From contig JACKBV010000025.1 of NCBI GenBank assembly GCA_020634315.1, forward strand, positions 1 through 64,000: a DNA stretch of 64,000 bases, written 5' to 3'. Made by a program: the position numbers and the translations under genes. Below are positions 8,775-17,373 of the stretch, piece by piece (positions within the stretch are counted from its first letter, which is position 1; the number at the start of each line of letters is the position of its first letter). Origin of the DNA: Ardenticatenaceae bacterium. Lineage in GTDB: Bacteria > Chloroflexota > Anaerolineae > Promineifilales > Promineifilaceae. The notes beneath the pieces were generated by a model. It was not told the DNA's origin, searched no databases, and saw only the letters and a list, made by a program, of their open reading frames with translations.

Positions 8775-8999
8775 CTATTCGGCCTCATACATTGTCAATT
8801 GCTTCAACGATGAAAACATATTGATGATAAAAAATGCCCGCCGCACATTTGCAAGCAAAATCAAAGCGCGTGGAATGAACCTCGTCACATGATCAGGAAA
8901 AAGGTTCCCGCCATCAGCCAAGGTTTACGCGCCGAACAACGCGCGGCACACGCTATCTTGTGCCCATATATCCAGTTTTATTCCGCGCACGCTGCTAAC
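8775..8999. other. Intergenic gap with no recognised gene
   Basis: About 225 bases between crtB and the membrane protein gene, both on the minus strand. It should hold the crtB promoter and the 3' end of the upstream transcript. A weak CGCGC/GCGCG stem is visible near 8930-8945. No convincing promoter hexamers or ORF were found. Confidence 0.4.
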
Positions 9000-9848
9000 T
9001 CAGCATGCACTTTCTTTGGACATGACACCCCGTAAAAAGAGGAGAAAGGGGATAAAACAGACCAACCCCATCGCAGCAATAACAAGGAGATCAACTAGCG
9101 CAAAGGGCGCTTCTGTCAAAATGGGTTGCAGCAGCAACACCATCATCAAACCCACAAACAACACACTGCCCACAAAGAGCAATCCCAATCCACCCGCATA
9201 ACCCAGGGCAGTTTTGCGCAGAAGCAAAACACCGCCAGCCAGCCACAGTAAGGAAAGAATGATGTCCGCAAGCAGCAGGCCAACATCGGCCGCAGACAGC
9301 ATCATCTGACTTGTCCCCGCTTCAGCAAGCATGCCAATGGCTCGCAAACAAAACATCACCCCAAATATCACCAAAACCCAACCGCCCATTTTTGTCGGCA
9401 CGGCACCAGTCAACTGTGCCTGGATGGCTTTCTTATCCATGTTCTTCAGCAAGCTAAACATCGTCACCGCGCTCAAGGCAACAAGCGCCAGATTAAGCAA
9501 CGACAGCCAATCGAACGGCCGGCCAAACAGGTAAACAATGTAGTTGTAAAGAACATACAACAGCGCACCGGGCCAGAAAAGCAGTCCGACAAGCCGCTTA
9601 CGCCGCGTCAACCACATAGAACCCAACAACATCGGCAGCCCGATCAGCAAATTGACCACATCATTGGGAACAAACGCCTGCTGCATTTCTGCGGTTGGGT
9701 AAATCACGGTCGGAACTAGCAATCCAACAACAGAAGCAACCGCCATGCCCACCGCAATGATGCATGAAATGACATACGCTGCGGTTAGCTGCTGTGTGAG
9801 CGGAAGGCGCTCAGATGATGACAAACTTGCTTGCATTTGAGTTTCCAA
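9000..9848 (-). CDS. Polytopic membrane protein of unknown function
   Basis: 282 residues, with roughly eight hydrophobic stretches and short polar links, and no recognisable catalytic motif. One loop carries basic LTRRKRLVG. The frame starts with TTG at 9848; an ATG at 9836 (MQASLSSSERLPL) is an equally possible start, since the AAGGAA upstream is very close to the TTG. The gene stands alone, divergent from priA, with a 200-base gap between them. I do not recognise the family. Transport, sensing or a purely structural role are all open. Confidence 0.7.
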   Translation of the reverse strand: METQMQASLSSSERLPLTQQLTAAYVISCIIAVGMAVASVVGLLVPTVIYPTAEMQQAFVPNDVVNLLIGLPMLLGSMWLTRRKRLVGLLFWPGALLYVLYNYIVYLFGRPFDWLSLLNLALVALSAVTMFSLLKNMDKKAIQAQLTGAVPTKMGGWVLVIFGVMFCLRAIGMLAEAGTSQMMLSAADVGLLLADIILSLLWLAGGVLLLRKTALGYAGGLGLLFVGSVLFVGLMMVLLLQPILTEAPFALVDLLVIAAMGLVCFIPFLLFLRGVMSKESAC

Positions 9849-10064
9849 TTTCCTTTGGTAAGTTGAACATCACACGTAACTTATCCGGATAACAATACGA
9901 CGATTCTCGTGAATAGTTTCACAAACTTCTCATAAAGTGGGGATAAACGGCCGAAATTTCTCGAAGTTTACGGCCGTTAAATGTTCATTCGTGCAACTTT
10001 AGAATCGCCCTGATATGTGTGCCTCTCCCTTTGTTTATCCTGGCAACGTGGTTACAATGAACAG
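9849..10064. promoter_or_regulatory. Divergent intergenic region upstream of priA
   Basis: AT-rich gap between two divergent genes, so it must hold both promoters. It contains one of the few intergenic copies of the palindrome, extended to TTTACGGCCGTTAAA around 9968-9982. No hexamer pair is good enough to call. Confidence 0.4.
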
Positions 10065-12902
10065 ATGTTCGCCGAACTGGTTATCAACATTGAAGCGCCG
10101 CTGCAAGGAACATTCCATTACGATGTCCCCTTTGACTTGAAGTCCATTCTCCAAATTGGGCATCTGGTGGAAGTGGAGTTCGGGCGGCGGTTGGCACAAG
10201 GCATCATTGTGGCCTTTAGCGAAGAAGCGCCCGTTGCCGACACAAAGCCCATCATCACCTTGATTGACGCCGAACCAGTGTTACGGCCGTATCAAATCCA
10301 ACTTGCCCGCTGGATGAGCCACCAATATCTGGCCCCGCTGAACGGCTGCCTGCGGCTGATGCTGCCGCCCGGCCTCACCCGCTGGGCAGACATCACCGTA
10401 GACATCAACCCCGCATGGGATGGCACAGGCTTGCGCACCGACTTGCAAAAGCAGGTGATTGAGCAGCTGCGTGCCAAAGGAGATATGCGCGGCCGCCAGC
10501 TCCAACGCGCATTACCCAAAACAGATTGGAAAACGGCCGTTTCCCAACTTGTCAGCCGTAACATTTTGCGCAAAGCTACCGTGCTCGATCTGCCGCGCCT
10601 GCGCCCCAAGGAAATTCGCACCGCCGAACTGATTGCCAACCCAACGCGCGTGCATGCCGGGCTGCTCACGCTGGGCCGCGCCAACAAACAGGCCGATGTG
10701 CTGCTCTATCTGGAAGCATCCGTCGATCCGCTGCCGGAGGAAACGGCCGTTCTCCAGGCCACCAACGCCACAGAAAGCCATCTGCAAGCCCTCGCCGACG
10801 CCCATCTCATCACCCGCACGCCCGCCTCACAAATCGCCATTCCCGACTCTTCCCAAACCCTCGCGCAGCCAGCGACAATCAGCCTCGCTGTCCCCGCCAG
10901 GCAAGCCTTCGCCCACGCGCTGCACCTGCGCGGCGCCGACAAATATCAGGCCATCATTCAATTTTTGGCCCGCGCGGCGCAGGCGATGCCGTTAAGCGAC
11001 ATTTATGCAGCCACCGCGGCCAGCATGACCCACCTGCGCCGCCTGGTCAAACTCGACCTCATCCGCCTTGGCAGCGAAGAAGTATGGCGCGACCCACTTG
11101 CCGACCGTGACTTCGTCCCCGCCGATCCGCCTCCGCTCACCGGCGATCAGGCACGCGTCTGGGGGCGCATCAAAATAGCCATGTTAGAAGCGGAGGAGGA
11201 TGCGGGAGAGGCAGATGAAGAGGAGGAAGAAGAGGACATTGATGACGATCAAACTTCCTCAACGATTCCGCTCACCACATTTCTTCTGCACGGCGTTACC
11301 GGCAGCGGCAAGACGGAAATCTACATGCGTGCAATTGATTTTGCTTTGCAGCGGGGGCAAACGGCTATCGTGCTCGTGCCAGAAATTGCCCTGACGCCAC
11401 AAACTGTACGCCGCTTTGCCGCTCGTTTTCCGGGTCGCGTCGCCGTACTGCACAGCCGCCTTAGTGATGGCGAACGGTATGATACCTGGCGACGCGCACG
11501 CCAGGGTTTGTTTGATATTGTGGTGGGGCCGCGCAGCGCCTTGTTCACGCCCCTGCCCAATTTAGGCGTGATTATCCTCGACGAGGAGCACGACCCCAGC
11601 TACAAGCAAACGCCGCCGGTACCGCCGCCTTATTACCACGCACGGGAAACGGCCGTTGCCCTGACCAACATCCTGGGAGCCACACTCATCATGGGCAGCG
11701 CCACGCCCGATGTCGTCACCTATCACCGCGCCCGTGGCGGCCGCTACCAACTGCTGGAACTCCCCAAACGCGTCATGGGCCATCGCCAGCGCATCAATAG
11801 CCAGGAACATCGGCTGCAAATTGAGAGCTTTTACCGCAACGAAGGGGACGATCCAGACGACGCGCTCACCATTCCGCTGCCACCCATTCAAGTGGTAGAC
11901 CTGCGCCAGGAATTACGCGCCGGGAACCGTTCCATTTTCAGCCGCGCCCTGGAAAAGGCGATCACCGAAACACTCGACCGCCGCGAACAGGCCATCCTAT
12001 TCCTCAACCGGCGCGGCACATCCACCTTCATCATTTGCCGCGACTGCGGCCATGTGCTGCAATGCCCGCGCTGCGACATGCCGCTCACTTACCACCGGCC
12101 ACACATGATGCTCGTTTGCCATCATTGCGGTCGCCGCGAACCACAGCACAACGAATGTCCGGCGTGCGGTTCCAAACGAATCAAATATTTTGGGTTGGGC
12201 ACAGAGGAAGTGGAAGCGCAGGTGCAGCAGCGTTGGCCGGATGCGCGTATCACACGCTGGGATCGAGACACGACCGCTGGGCGCAACACACACGAAGAAC
12301 TGCTCGCTGGCTTCATCAATCAGGAAGCCGACATTCTTGTCGGCACGCAAATGATCGCCAAAGGGCTGGATTTGCCATTGGTGACGCTGGTCGGCGTTAT
12401 CTCTGCGGATGTGTCGCTGGGGCTGCCAGATTACCGCACAGGGGAACGCGCTTTTCAAGTATTGGCGCAGGTTGCCGGGCGTGCCGGACGTGGGCTGCGT
12501 GGCGGGCGCGTCATTGTGCAAACGTATCAGCCGGAGCATTACGCCGTTCAAGCGGCAGCCGAGCATGATTTTGCCGGTTTCTTTGTCGAAGAGATTCGCT
12601 TTCGCACGCAGCATGTGCTGCCGCCATTTCGGCGGCTGGCAAAACTGGTATGGGTAGACCCGGTCAATGAGCGTGGACAGCACGAAGCAGAGCGGTTGGC
12701 AAAGGAACTGCGGCTGCATATCCGCGATTTGGCACTGAGCGCAACGGAAATTTTGGGGCCGATGCCGCCCTTTTTTAACCGGATAGACGGCCGTTTCCGC
12801 TGGCAACTCATCATTCGCTCTCCTGACCCGGTGCGGCTGCTGCAAGATTTCACCATCCCGCCAAAATGGATTGTGGACATCGATCCGGTAAGTACATTGT
12901 AG
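10065..12902 (+). CDS. priA: Primosomal protein N', replication restart helicase
   Basis: 945 residues. The start at 10065 (MFAELVINIEAPLQGTFHYD) matches the usual PriA beginning; the frame is open 16 codons further upstream. Order: 3'-DNA-binding domain; winged helix; helicase with Walker A GVTGSGKTEIYM near residue 410 and DEEH near 504; a cysteine-rich zinc region (CRDCGH, CPRCD, CHHCG, CPACGS) near 655-700; then GTQMIAKGLD and QVAGRAGRG. It reloads the replisome at stalled forks. The protein is longer than typical (about 730 in E. coli). Part of the excess is a very acidic insertion near residues 375-395, just before Walker A. It is followed by copy 2 of the inverted-repeat element. Confidence 0.95.
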   Translation: MFAELVINIEAPLQGTFHYDVPFDLKSILQIGHLVEVEFGRRLAQGIIVAFSEEAPVADTKPIITLIDAEPVLRPYQIQLARWMSHQYLAPLNGCLRLMLPPGLTRWADITVDINPAWDGTGLRTDLQKQVIEQLRAKGDMRGRQLQRALPKTDWKTAVSQLVSRNILRKATVLDLPRLRPKEIRTAELIANPTRVHAGLLTLGRANKQADVLLYLEASVDPLPEETAVLQATNATESHLQALADAHLITRTPASQIAIPDSSQTLAQPATISLAVPARQAFAHALHLRGADKYQAIIQFLARAAQAMPLSDIYAATAASMTHLRRLVKLDLIRLGSEEVWRDPLADRDFVPADPPPLTGDQARVWGRIKIAMLEAEEDAGEADEEEEEEDIDDDQTSSTIPLTTFLLHGVTGSGKTEIYMRAIDFALQRGQTAIVLVPEIALTPQTVRRFAARFPGRVAVLHSRLSDGERYDTWRRARQGLFDIVVGPRSALFTPLPNLGVIILDEEHDPSYKQTPPVPPPYYHARETAVALTNILGATLIMGSATPDVVTYHRARGGRYQLLELPKRVMGHRQRINSQEHRLQIESFYRNEGDDPDDALTIPLPPIQVVDLRQELRAGNRSIFSRALEKAITETLDRREQAILFLNRRGTSTFIICRDCGHVLQCPRCDMPLTYHRPHMMLVCHHCGRREPQHNECPACGSKRIKYFGLGTEEVEAQVQQRWPDARITRWDRDTTAGRNTHEELLAGFINQEADILVGTQMIAKGLDLPLVTLVGVISADVSLGLPDYRTGERAFQVLAQVAGRAGRGLRGGRVIVQTYQPEHYAVQAAAEHDFAGFFVEEIRFRTQHVLPPFRRLAKLVWVDPVNERGQHEAERLAKELRLHIRDLALSATEILGPMPPFFNRIDGRFRWQLIIRSPDPVRLLQDFTIPPKWIVDIDPVSTL

Positions 12903-12962
12903 GCGCTAGATTTGCACAGGAGACTTCACCGGCAGCGGCCAACCACCATGAATAAAAACCAA

Positions 12963-13016
12963 CCTCCCGGAGGTTGATCTCATGTGGTAAGCCCGCCATG
13001 GACAACCTCCGGGAGG
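12963..13016. repeat. 54-bp inverted-repeat element, copy 2
   Basis: CCTCCCGGAGG at 12963-12973 and CCTCCGGGAGG at 13006-13016 flank an interior clearly related to copy 1 at 6090-6142. The whole can fold as one long hairpin, and each arm is nearly self-complementary. It lies just after priA and before the YceI-like gene. Confidence 0.75.
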
Positions 13017-13071
13017 CTATTTTCGAAGGGGATATATTGCCTACACGAAAAACAACTTTGGATATGTAAAT

Positions 13072-13749
13072 ATGAAAGATAAAACATTATTGGGTGGTCT
13101 TATTTTTACAGGCGTGGGCGTCATCGTCATCTTCGCCCTCTGGTTCTTTGTGCTGCGCGACACGCAGCTGAGCAGCGGGCCAATGATCAGCGTTCCGGTG
13201 GTCGTCACCGATGCGCAGGCAGCCATCTTTGAGCTGACCACAAATTCTGAGGCGCGTTTCACGCTTAATGAAGAGCTGCGCAACGTGCCCACGACAGTGG
13301 TCGGCTTTACGCGTCAGGTAGCCGGGCAAATTGCCATTAATGCCGAAGATTTGTCGACGGCCGTTCTCGGCGAAATTCTGGTCAATGCACGCACGCTGCA
13401 AACCGACAACGATTTTCGCAACACGGCAATTGGCAGCCGCATCCTCTTTACCGACCAATACGAATTTATTCGCTTTGTGCCCACGCGCATTGAGGGCTTG
13501 CCAGCAAAAGCAGCCATTGGCGAGGAGATTGCGTTTACAGTAACAGGGGATTTAACGGTTAAGGAGATTACAAAAGAGGTGACGTTTGCGGTAACGGCCG
13601 TTCTCGTCTCTCCCACACAGCTTCAAGGAACAGCCAGCGCCACCATTAACCGCGCCGACTTCGCCTTAACCATTCCCGAAGTACCCGGCGTTGCCAACGT
13701 TGACGAAGCCATCCTGCTGGAAATTGATTTCGACGCCATCACGCAATAA
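13072..13749 (+). CDS. YceI-like domain protein, membrane-anchored
   Basis: 225 residues. An N-terminal membrane anchor (about 7-27, GGLIFTGVGVIVIFALWFF) is followed by a YceI-type lipocalin-like beta barrel. Supporting features are the spaced pattern of strands with INAEDLSTAV, NDFRNTAIGSRILFTDQY and FTVTGDLTVKEITKEVTF, the last being the family's hallmark TGdLTikgvtkev strand. YceI proteins bind isoprenoid or other lipid ligands; here the barrel would face the outside. A carotenoid link is tempting because the organism has crtBI, but the genes are not adjacent. A 15-bp hairpin follows the stop. Confidence 0.82.
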   Translation: MKDKTLLGGLIFTGVGVIVIFALWFFVLRDTQLSSGPMISVPVVVTDAQAAIFELTTNSEARFTLNEELRNVPTTVVGFTRQVAGQIAINAEDLSTAVLGEILVNARTLQTDNDFRNTAIGSRILFTDQYEFIRFVPTRIEGLPAKAAIGEEIAFTVTGDLTVKEITKEVTFAVTAVLVSPTQLQGTASATINRADFALTIPEVPGVANVDEAILLEIDFDAITQ

Positions 13750-13751
13750 AC

Positions 13752-13786
13752 GGTGATCGGTAATCCAGGTTGGATTACCGATCACC
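13752..13786. terminator. Bidirectional hairpin between convergent genes
   Basis: GGTGATCGGTAATCC (13752-13766) pairs perfectly with GGATTACCGATCACC (13772-13786) around a five-base loop. It sits between the converging YceI-like and DegV genes. There is no clear T run on either strand, so it may block read-through or protect 3' ends rather than act as a classical terminator. Confidence 0.75.
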
Positions 13787-13810
13787 CATGACCATTGAAC
13801 GAACGGTCAC

Positions 13811-14665
13811 TTATTTTTCCGCATAAAAGGCCACACCCACTGTCCCTGGCCCAACATGTGTGCCGATAACCGGACTGAGCGGCCCATTGACTATCTCCAC
13901 CGGCTGAATGGTGTCCTGCAAAGCCTGAATAATTTTTGCGGCTTCATCAGGAGAGGCCGCATTGACAACGGCCGTATGCACTTCCTTCTTCCCGGACACT
14001 TCCTGCCGCACCACGTCCAGCATATGCTCGACCGCCTTTTTCTTTGTGCGGATGGAAGCCAATGGCTCAATTTTGCCATCGTCAAGATGCAGCACCGGCT
14101 TGATAGATAAGACAGAGCCAATCAAGCGTTTCGCGCCGCCAATACGGCCGCCACGATGCAGATATTCCAACGTATCAACAACAAACAAAATGCGCACCTT
14201 GGGCACCAGGCTGCGGGCATAGGCGGCAACTTCTTTGTAATCTTTACCGGCTGCGGCCGCACGAGAAGCGGCCACAGCCAGCAGCCCCAAGCCCATTGAA
14301 GCCGAGCGCGAGTCAACGATTTCAATGGGAAAATCGCCCATCATTGTGGCTGCCTGCCGTGCCGAGGAAAGCGTGCCGCTGAGATGTTCGGAAATGAAAA
14401 TGCCGACAATGGATTCGGCCGTTTCCGCTACACGCTGGAAATGCTCCAAAAATTCGCCAGGGGACGGCTGTGACGTGGTTGGCGACACCTTGCTTGTTGG
14501 CAATCTGGCATAAAACTCGTCTGCTTTTATGTCAATACCATCCAGATAACTTTGGCCTTCCCAATTAACAATTTGCGGCACAACATAGATATTGTGCTGC
14601 GCTACCAGATCTTCTGGCAAATTGGCAGTACTGTCGATAACAACGACAACTTTTGCTTTAGACAT
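13811..14665 (-). CDS. DegV family fatty-acid-binding protein
   Basis: 284 residues. The start at 14665 gives MSKAKVVVVIDSTANLPEDL, the usual DegV N-terminus, with GAGGAAC seven bases upstream; the frame continues further without support. Other family marks are TSQPSPGEFLEHF, GTLSSARQAA and VVDTLEYLHRGGRIG. DegV/FakB proteins hold a single fatty acid and present it to fatty-acid kinase FakA. No fakA is in the window. The gene is followed by the hairpin at 13752-13786. It is downstream of the MFS gene on the same strand with a 174-base gap that may hold a small cysteine-rich ORF. Confidence 0.9.
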   Translation of the reverse strand: MSKAKVVVVIDSTANLPEDLVAQHNIYVVPQIVNWEGQSYLDGIDIKADEFYARLPTSKVSPTTSQPSPGEFLEHFQRVAETAESIVGIFISEHLSGTLSSARQAATMMGDFPIEIVDSRSASMGLGLLAVAASRAAAAGKDYKEVAAYARSLVPKVRILFVVDTLEYLHRGGRIGGAKRLIGSVLSIKPVLHLDDGKIEPLASIRTKKKAVEHMLDVVRQEVSGKKEVHTAVVNAASPDEAAKIIQALQDTIQPVEIVNGPLSPVIGTHVGPGTVGVAFYAEK

Positions 14666-14699
14666 GTATAAGTTCCTCATCTTCCTAAAAATCTTGTGT

Positions 14700-14837
14700 T
14701 CAGACGCTGCTGACTCCCCATTCCTGAACAAGTTTACAGGTGAATTCACAATTTGGACAAGTTAGTAACCACCCGCAAATGGTGTTTTGCAAATGGCTAT
14801 AGGCAAAACGCCCCCTGACAATCTCATCATTGGGCAT
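14700..14837 (-). CDS. Possible 45-residue cysteine-rich small protein
   Basis: A short frame starting two bases after the MFS stop. It encodes MPNDEIVRGRFAYSH, then a CPNC-centred segment with four cysteines (C-x7-C-x2-C-x3-C). The cysteine spacing looks like a small metal-binding knuckle, and the composition reads more like a real protein than a shadow. There is no good ribosome-binding site, though coupling to the MFS stop is possible. I do not recognise a family. It could equally be chance within a non-coding gap. Confidence 0.3.
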   Translation of the reverse strand: MPNDEIVRGRFAYSHLQNTICGWLLTCPNCEFTCKLVQEWGVSSV

Positions 14838-14839
14838 TT

Positions 14840-16042
14840 TTAACGAGCGGGGCGACGCGCTAAAAAGAGTACGGCGGGCAAACTTGCCCAGGCTACCACG
14901 CCGCTCCACAAGAAAGCCGTGGACAACCCAAATTGATCGGCCGCCCACCCCACAGCCCAAACGCCGCCCGCGCGAATTAAAAAGTTGAAGGCGAGAAAGG
15001 TGCCATTGGCGAGAGCGCGATGCTGGGGAAATTCGTCTTGTACCAGGGCTAACATGACGGGCTGTGTGGTAACGGCCGTTAACCCCAACCCCAACAACAA
15101 CGGCACTATCAACCAATTGGGACTGTAGAGAAACAGCAGCAGCAGCAATGGCGCGATTCCCATCAAAAAAGCCAGCATACGTGGACGGCCAAAGCGGTCG
15201 CTTAACGTACCCGTCGCCAACGCGCCAACCACGCCTGCGGCCTCCAAAATCGTCAATGACGCCGCCGCCAACCACAAGCTGCTCTCGCGGGCATCGCGCA
15301 TAAACACGGGCAAATAAGTGGTCACAGCGACAAGCATGAACACCCGCGCCGACATAATCCAGATAAGCAGCGGGAAAATGGCACGCGCACCGGGCCAAAA
15401 TGAGGCCAATGTGCCTTGTTGGTGTGTTAACGGCCGTGCAGATACATGGCGCAACCGAAAATAGAGCAAGCCCGAAACCGCCCACCCCACAAACGCCAGC
15501 CGCCAAATCCCTTCCAGGCCAAACCAGCCAACAGCAGCGACGGCCACCACCGGTCCAACAGAGCGCCCCAATTCCCCGCTCGCCATAAAGATGCTCATGC
15601 CCTTACCGATGCGCAAGCCAGAAACACGCCCAACCATCGCCGGAGCGGGCGCATGGAAAGCGGCAATGGTCACGCCAGCAGCCAACATCAAGAAGATCAA
15701 CGTGACATAATTGGAGGTCAGGCCGATGACGCTCATGAACGTAGCGGTGAAGGCTGGGGCTAAGATGATGAAGTAGCGCAGGCTTATTTTGTCCGCCAGA
15801 TAGCCCAGGAACGGGTTGAGCAAGCTGGGCAATTGGGAAAAAACGGTCAATCCACCCGCCAGGGCGTAGCCAATGGCCAGGCGTTCCTGCAACAGCGGGA
15901 GCAGCGGTGCCAGAAAGGCACTGTAGGTATCATGCACAAAATGTGCGCCAGCAATGGTCAACACCTGTTCGGTTTGGAATGTGTCGGCAACGGCCGTTAC
16001 CGCTGCCTCATCATCGTTTTGTGCTGCAAGGGGGGTGTCCAT
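14840..16042 (-). CDS. MFS transporter, fosmidomycin-resistance (Fsr)-like
   Basis: 400 residues and about 12 membrane segments in two halves. After an acidic N-terminus of about 28 residues comes GAHFVHDTYSAFLAPLLPLL, which resembles the HFvnD start of Fsr-type exporters. A loop-2/3-like DRFGRPR motif lies in the second half. It would export small molecules by proton antiport; the substrate is unknown. The start at 16042 lies 12 bases from the stop of the SDR gene upstream on the same strand, so the two are probably co-transcribed. Confidence 0.82.
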   Translation of the reverse strand: MDTPLAAQNDDEAAVTAVADTFQTEQVLTIAGAHFVHDTYSAFLAPLLPLLQERLAIGYALAGGLTVFSQLPSLLNPFLGYLADKISLRYFIILAPAFTATFMSVIGLTSNYVTLIFLMLAAGVTIAAFHAPAPAMVGRVSGLRIGKGMSIFMASGELGRSVGPVVAVAAVGWFGLEGIWRLAFVGWAVSGLLYFRLRHVSARPLTHQQGTLASFWPGARAIFPLLIWIMSARVFMLVAVTTYLPVFMRDARESSLWLAAASLTILEAAGVVGALATGTLSDRFGRPRMLAFLMGIAPLLLLLFLYSPNWLIVPLLLGLGLTAVTTQPVMLALVQDEFPQHRALANGTFLAFNFLIRAGGVWAVGWAADQFGLSTAFLWSGVVAWASLPAVLFLARRPAR

Positions 16043-16053
16043 ACGTATACCTT

Positions 16054-16821
16054 TTATTTAGGGGCCATGCGAATTGCCCCATCGAGGCGAATCACTTCGC
16101 CATTCAACATCTCGTTCTCGATAATATGCTGAGCCAAGGCCGCGTATTCGGCCGGTTTGCCTAACCGCGAAGGAAACGGGACTTGTTCACCCAGCGAGGC
16201 ACGCGCCTTTTCCGGCAGTCCGGCGAGCATTGGCGTATCGAAAATGCCAGGGGCGATGGTGACGACACGAATGCCATAACGGGCAAATTCGCGAGCCAAC
16301 GGCAGTGTCATGCCAACAATGCCACCTTTGGAAGCGGAATAGGCCGCCTGCCCAATTTGCCCATCAAAAGCAGCCACCGATGCGGTGTTAATGACTACGC
16401 CGCGTTCGCCATTGGCAGCAGGTTCGGCGGTCGCCATTACAGCCGCCGCCAGGCGAATCATATTAAATGTCCCCACCAAATTGATTTGGATCACTTTTTG
16501 AAAGGCAGCGAGATCATGCACGCCATCACGCCCAATTACTTTTGTGGCGATGGCGATGCCGGCGCAGTTGACGACGCCGTGCAAGCCACCAAAGACAGTG
16601 GTAGCGGTGGAAACGGCCGTTTGCACACTCGCCTCATCCGTCACATCAGTCCGCACAAATCGCGCCTGCTCCCCCAATTCCGCCGCCAATTCCCGGCCAA
16701 CCGCCTCATTGACATCGGCAATCACCGCCTTGCCACCGGCAGCCACAAAACGACGCACACAAGCTGCGCCCAGGCCAGAGCTGCCGCCAGCCACAATAAA
16801 TGCACGATCCTGAATTTGCAT
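16054..16821 (-). CDS. SDR dehydrogenase, 3-hydroxyacyl-CoA dehydrogenase type 2 (HSD10)-like
   Basis: 255 residues with a full classical SDR set: cofactor motif VAGGSSGLGAA (TGxxxGxG type), VNCAGIA (NNAG equivalent), active-site S in INTASVAAF, and YSASKGG (Y-x3-K). The ending LGEQVPFPSRLGKPAEYA is characteristic of the HSD17B10 group, which oxidises short branched 3-hydroxyacyl-CoAs with NAD. GAGGAGG lies just before the ATG. It is first in a two-gene unit with the MFS exporter. The activity is inferred from family resemblance. Confidence 0.88.
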   Translation of the reverse strand: MQIQDRAFIVAGGSSGLGAACVRRFVAAGGKAVIADVNEAVGRELAAELGEQARFVRTDVTDEASVQTAVSTATTVFGGLHGVVNCAGIAIATKVIGRDGVHDLAAFQKVIQINLVGTFNMIRLAAAVMATAEPAANGERGVVINTASVAAFDGQIGQAAYSASKGGIVGMTLPLAREFARYGIRVVTIAPGIFDTPMLAGLPEKARASLGEQVPFPSRLGKPAEYAALAQHIIENEMLNGEVIRLDGAIRMAPK

Positions 16822-17149
16822 ATATGCCTCCTCGTTGGAAATAATGGGATATGAGGATCAGATTGTAACAGGCAGGAAACAGTCACGCCAAACAGGTGAA
16901 AATGGCCGCGCATCCATTCCATGATTGGCGGCTTTTCAAGATGCTGCACAGCGTGTAACAACACCTCCGTTAACGTTGATTTCACCTTCTGCGCGGTAGA
17001 ATTTTTTAACAAAATGGCATACACTATATTTTGTAATAGATTATTGGAGGGGTTATCTGCAAAAATTTCTGGCCTTATCGTGATTATTTATTTGATGTAT
17101 TTGGATGATACGGTTTGCAGATTCCCAACATGGCAAAGGATTAAGAATA
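16822..17149. promoter_or_regulatory. AT-rich divergent promoter region
   Basis: About 330 bases between the minus-strand SDR gene and the plus-strand zinc-ribbon gene. It is visibly more AT-rich than its surroundings from 16990 to 17110 and must contain both promoters. Frames open here have no support. No hexamer pair is clear enough to place. Confidence 0.45.
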
Positions 17150-17350
17150 ATGAAAGTTGCCCAAAACAAAGATGGGAATCCTGTTGTAGCGACAGATTCG
17201 GCACCGAAACAAGCTATTTGTCCGCGTTGTGGCGGCGTTTTAGAATTACGCAGCCGCCGCACCATGGGCGATGGCTGTCTCACTTATTTCTGGCGGCACC
17301 AAAGCAACAACAACACAAAATGCACAGGTCGGCGACGGCCAGTTAACTAA
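17150..17350 (+). CDS. Small zinc-ribbon-like protein
   Basis: 66 residues. CPRCGGVLELRSRRT gives a CxxC knuckle, and a later TYFWRHQSNNNTKC supplies a further Cys and a His. The frame continues upstream to 17105, but the ATG at 17150 (MKVAQNKDG) is preferred, with AAAGGA about ten bases upstream. Such short proteins often bind nucleic acid or act in a complex; the function is unknown. It ends 23 bases before the SRAP gene on the same strand, so the two may be one transcript. Confidence 0.6.
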   Translation: MKVAQNKDGNPVVATDSAPKQAICPRCGGVLELRSRRTMGDGCLTYFWRHQSNNNTKCTGRRRPVN

Positions 17351-17373
17351 TCAATCCTGAAGGAAAACAATAC

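Noticed and set aside
11997..12845. 282-residue minus-strand frame in priA
   Set aside because: It lies opposite conserved helicase and zinc motifs; low-complexity, shadow-like composition.
14700..15506. Long minus-strand frame across the MFS gene
   Set aside because: It overlaps the well-supported MFS gene in another frame; only its last 45 codons fall outside and are listed separately with low confidence.
16921..17346. 141-residue frame overlapping the zinc-ribbon gene
   Set aside because: Cysteine-rich but out of frame with the CxxC protein; begins in AT-rich promoter DNA with no start signal.
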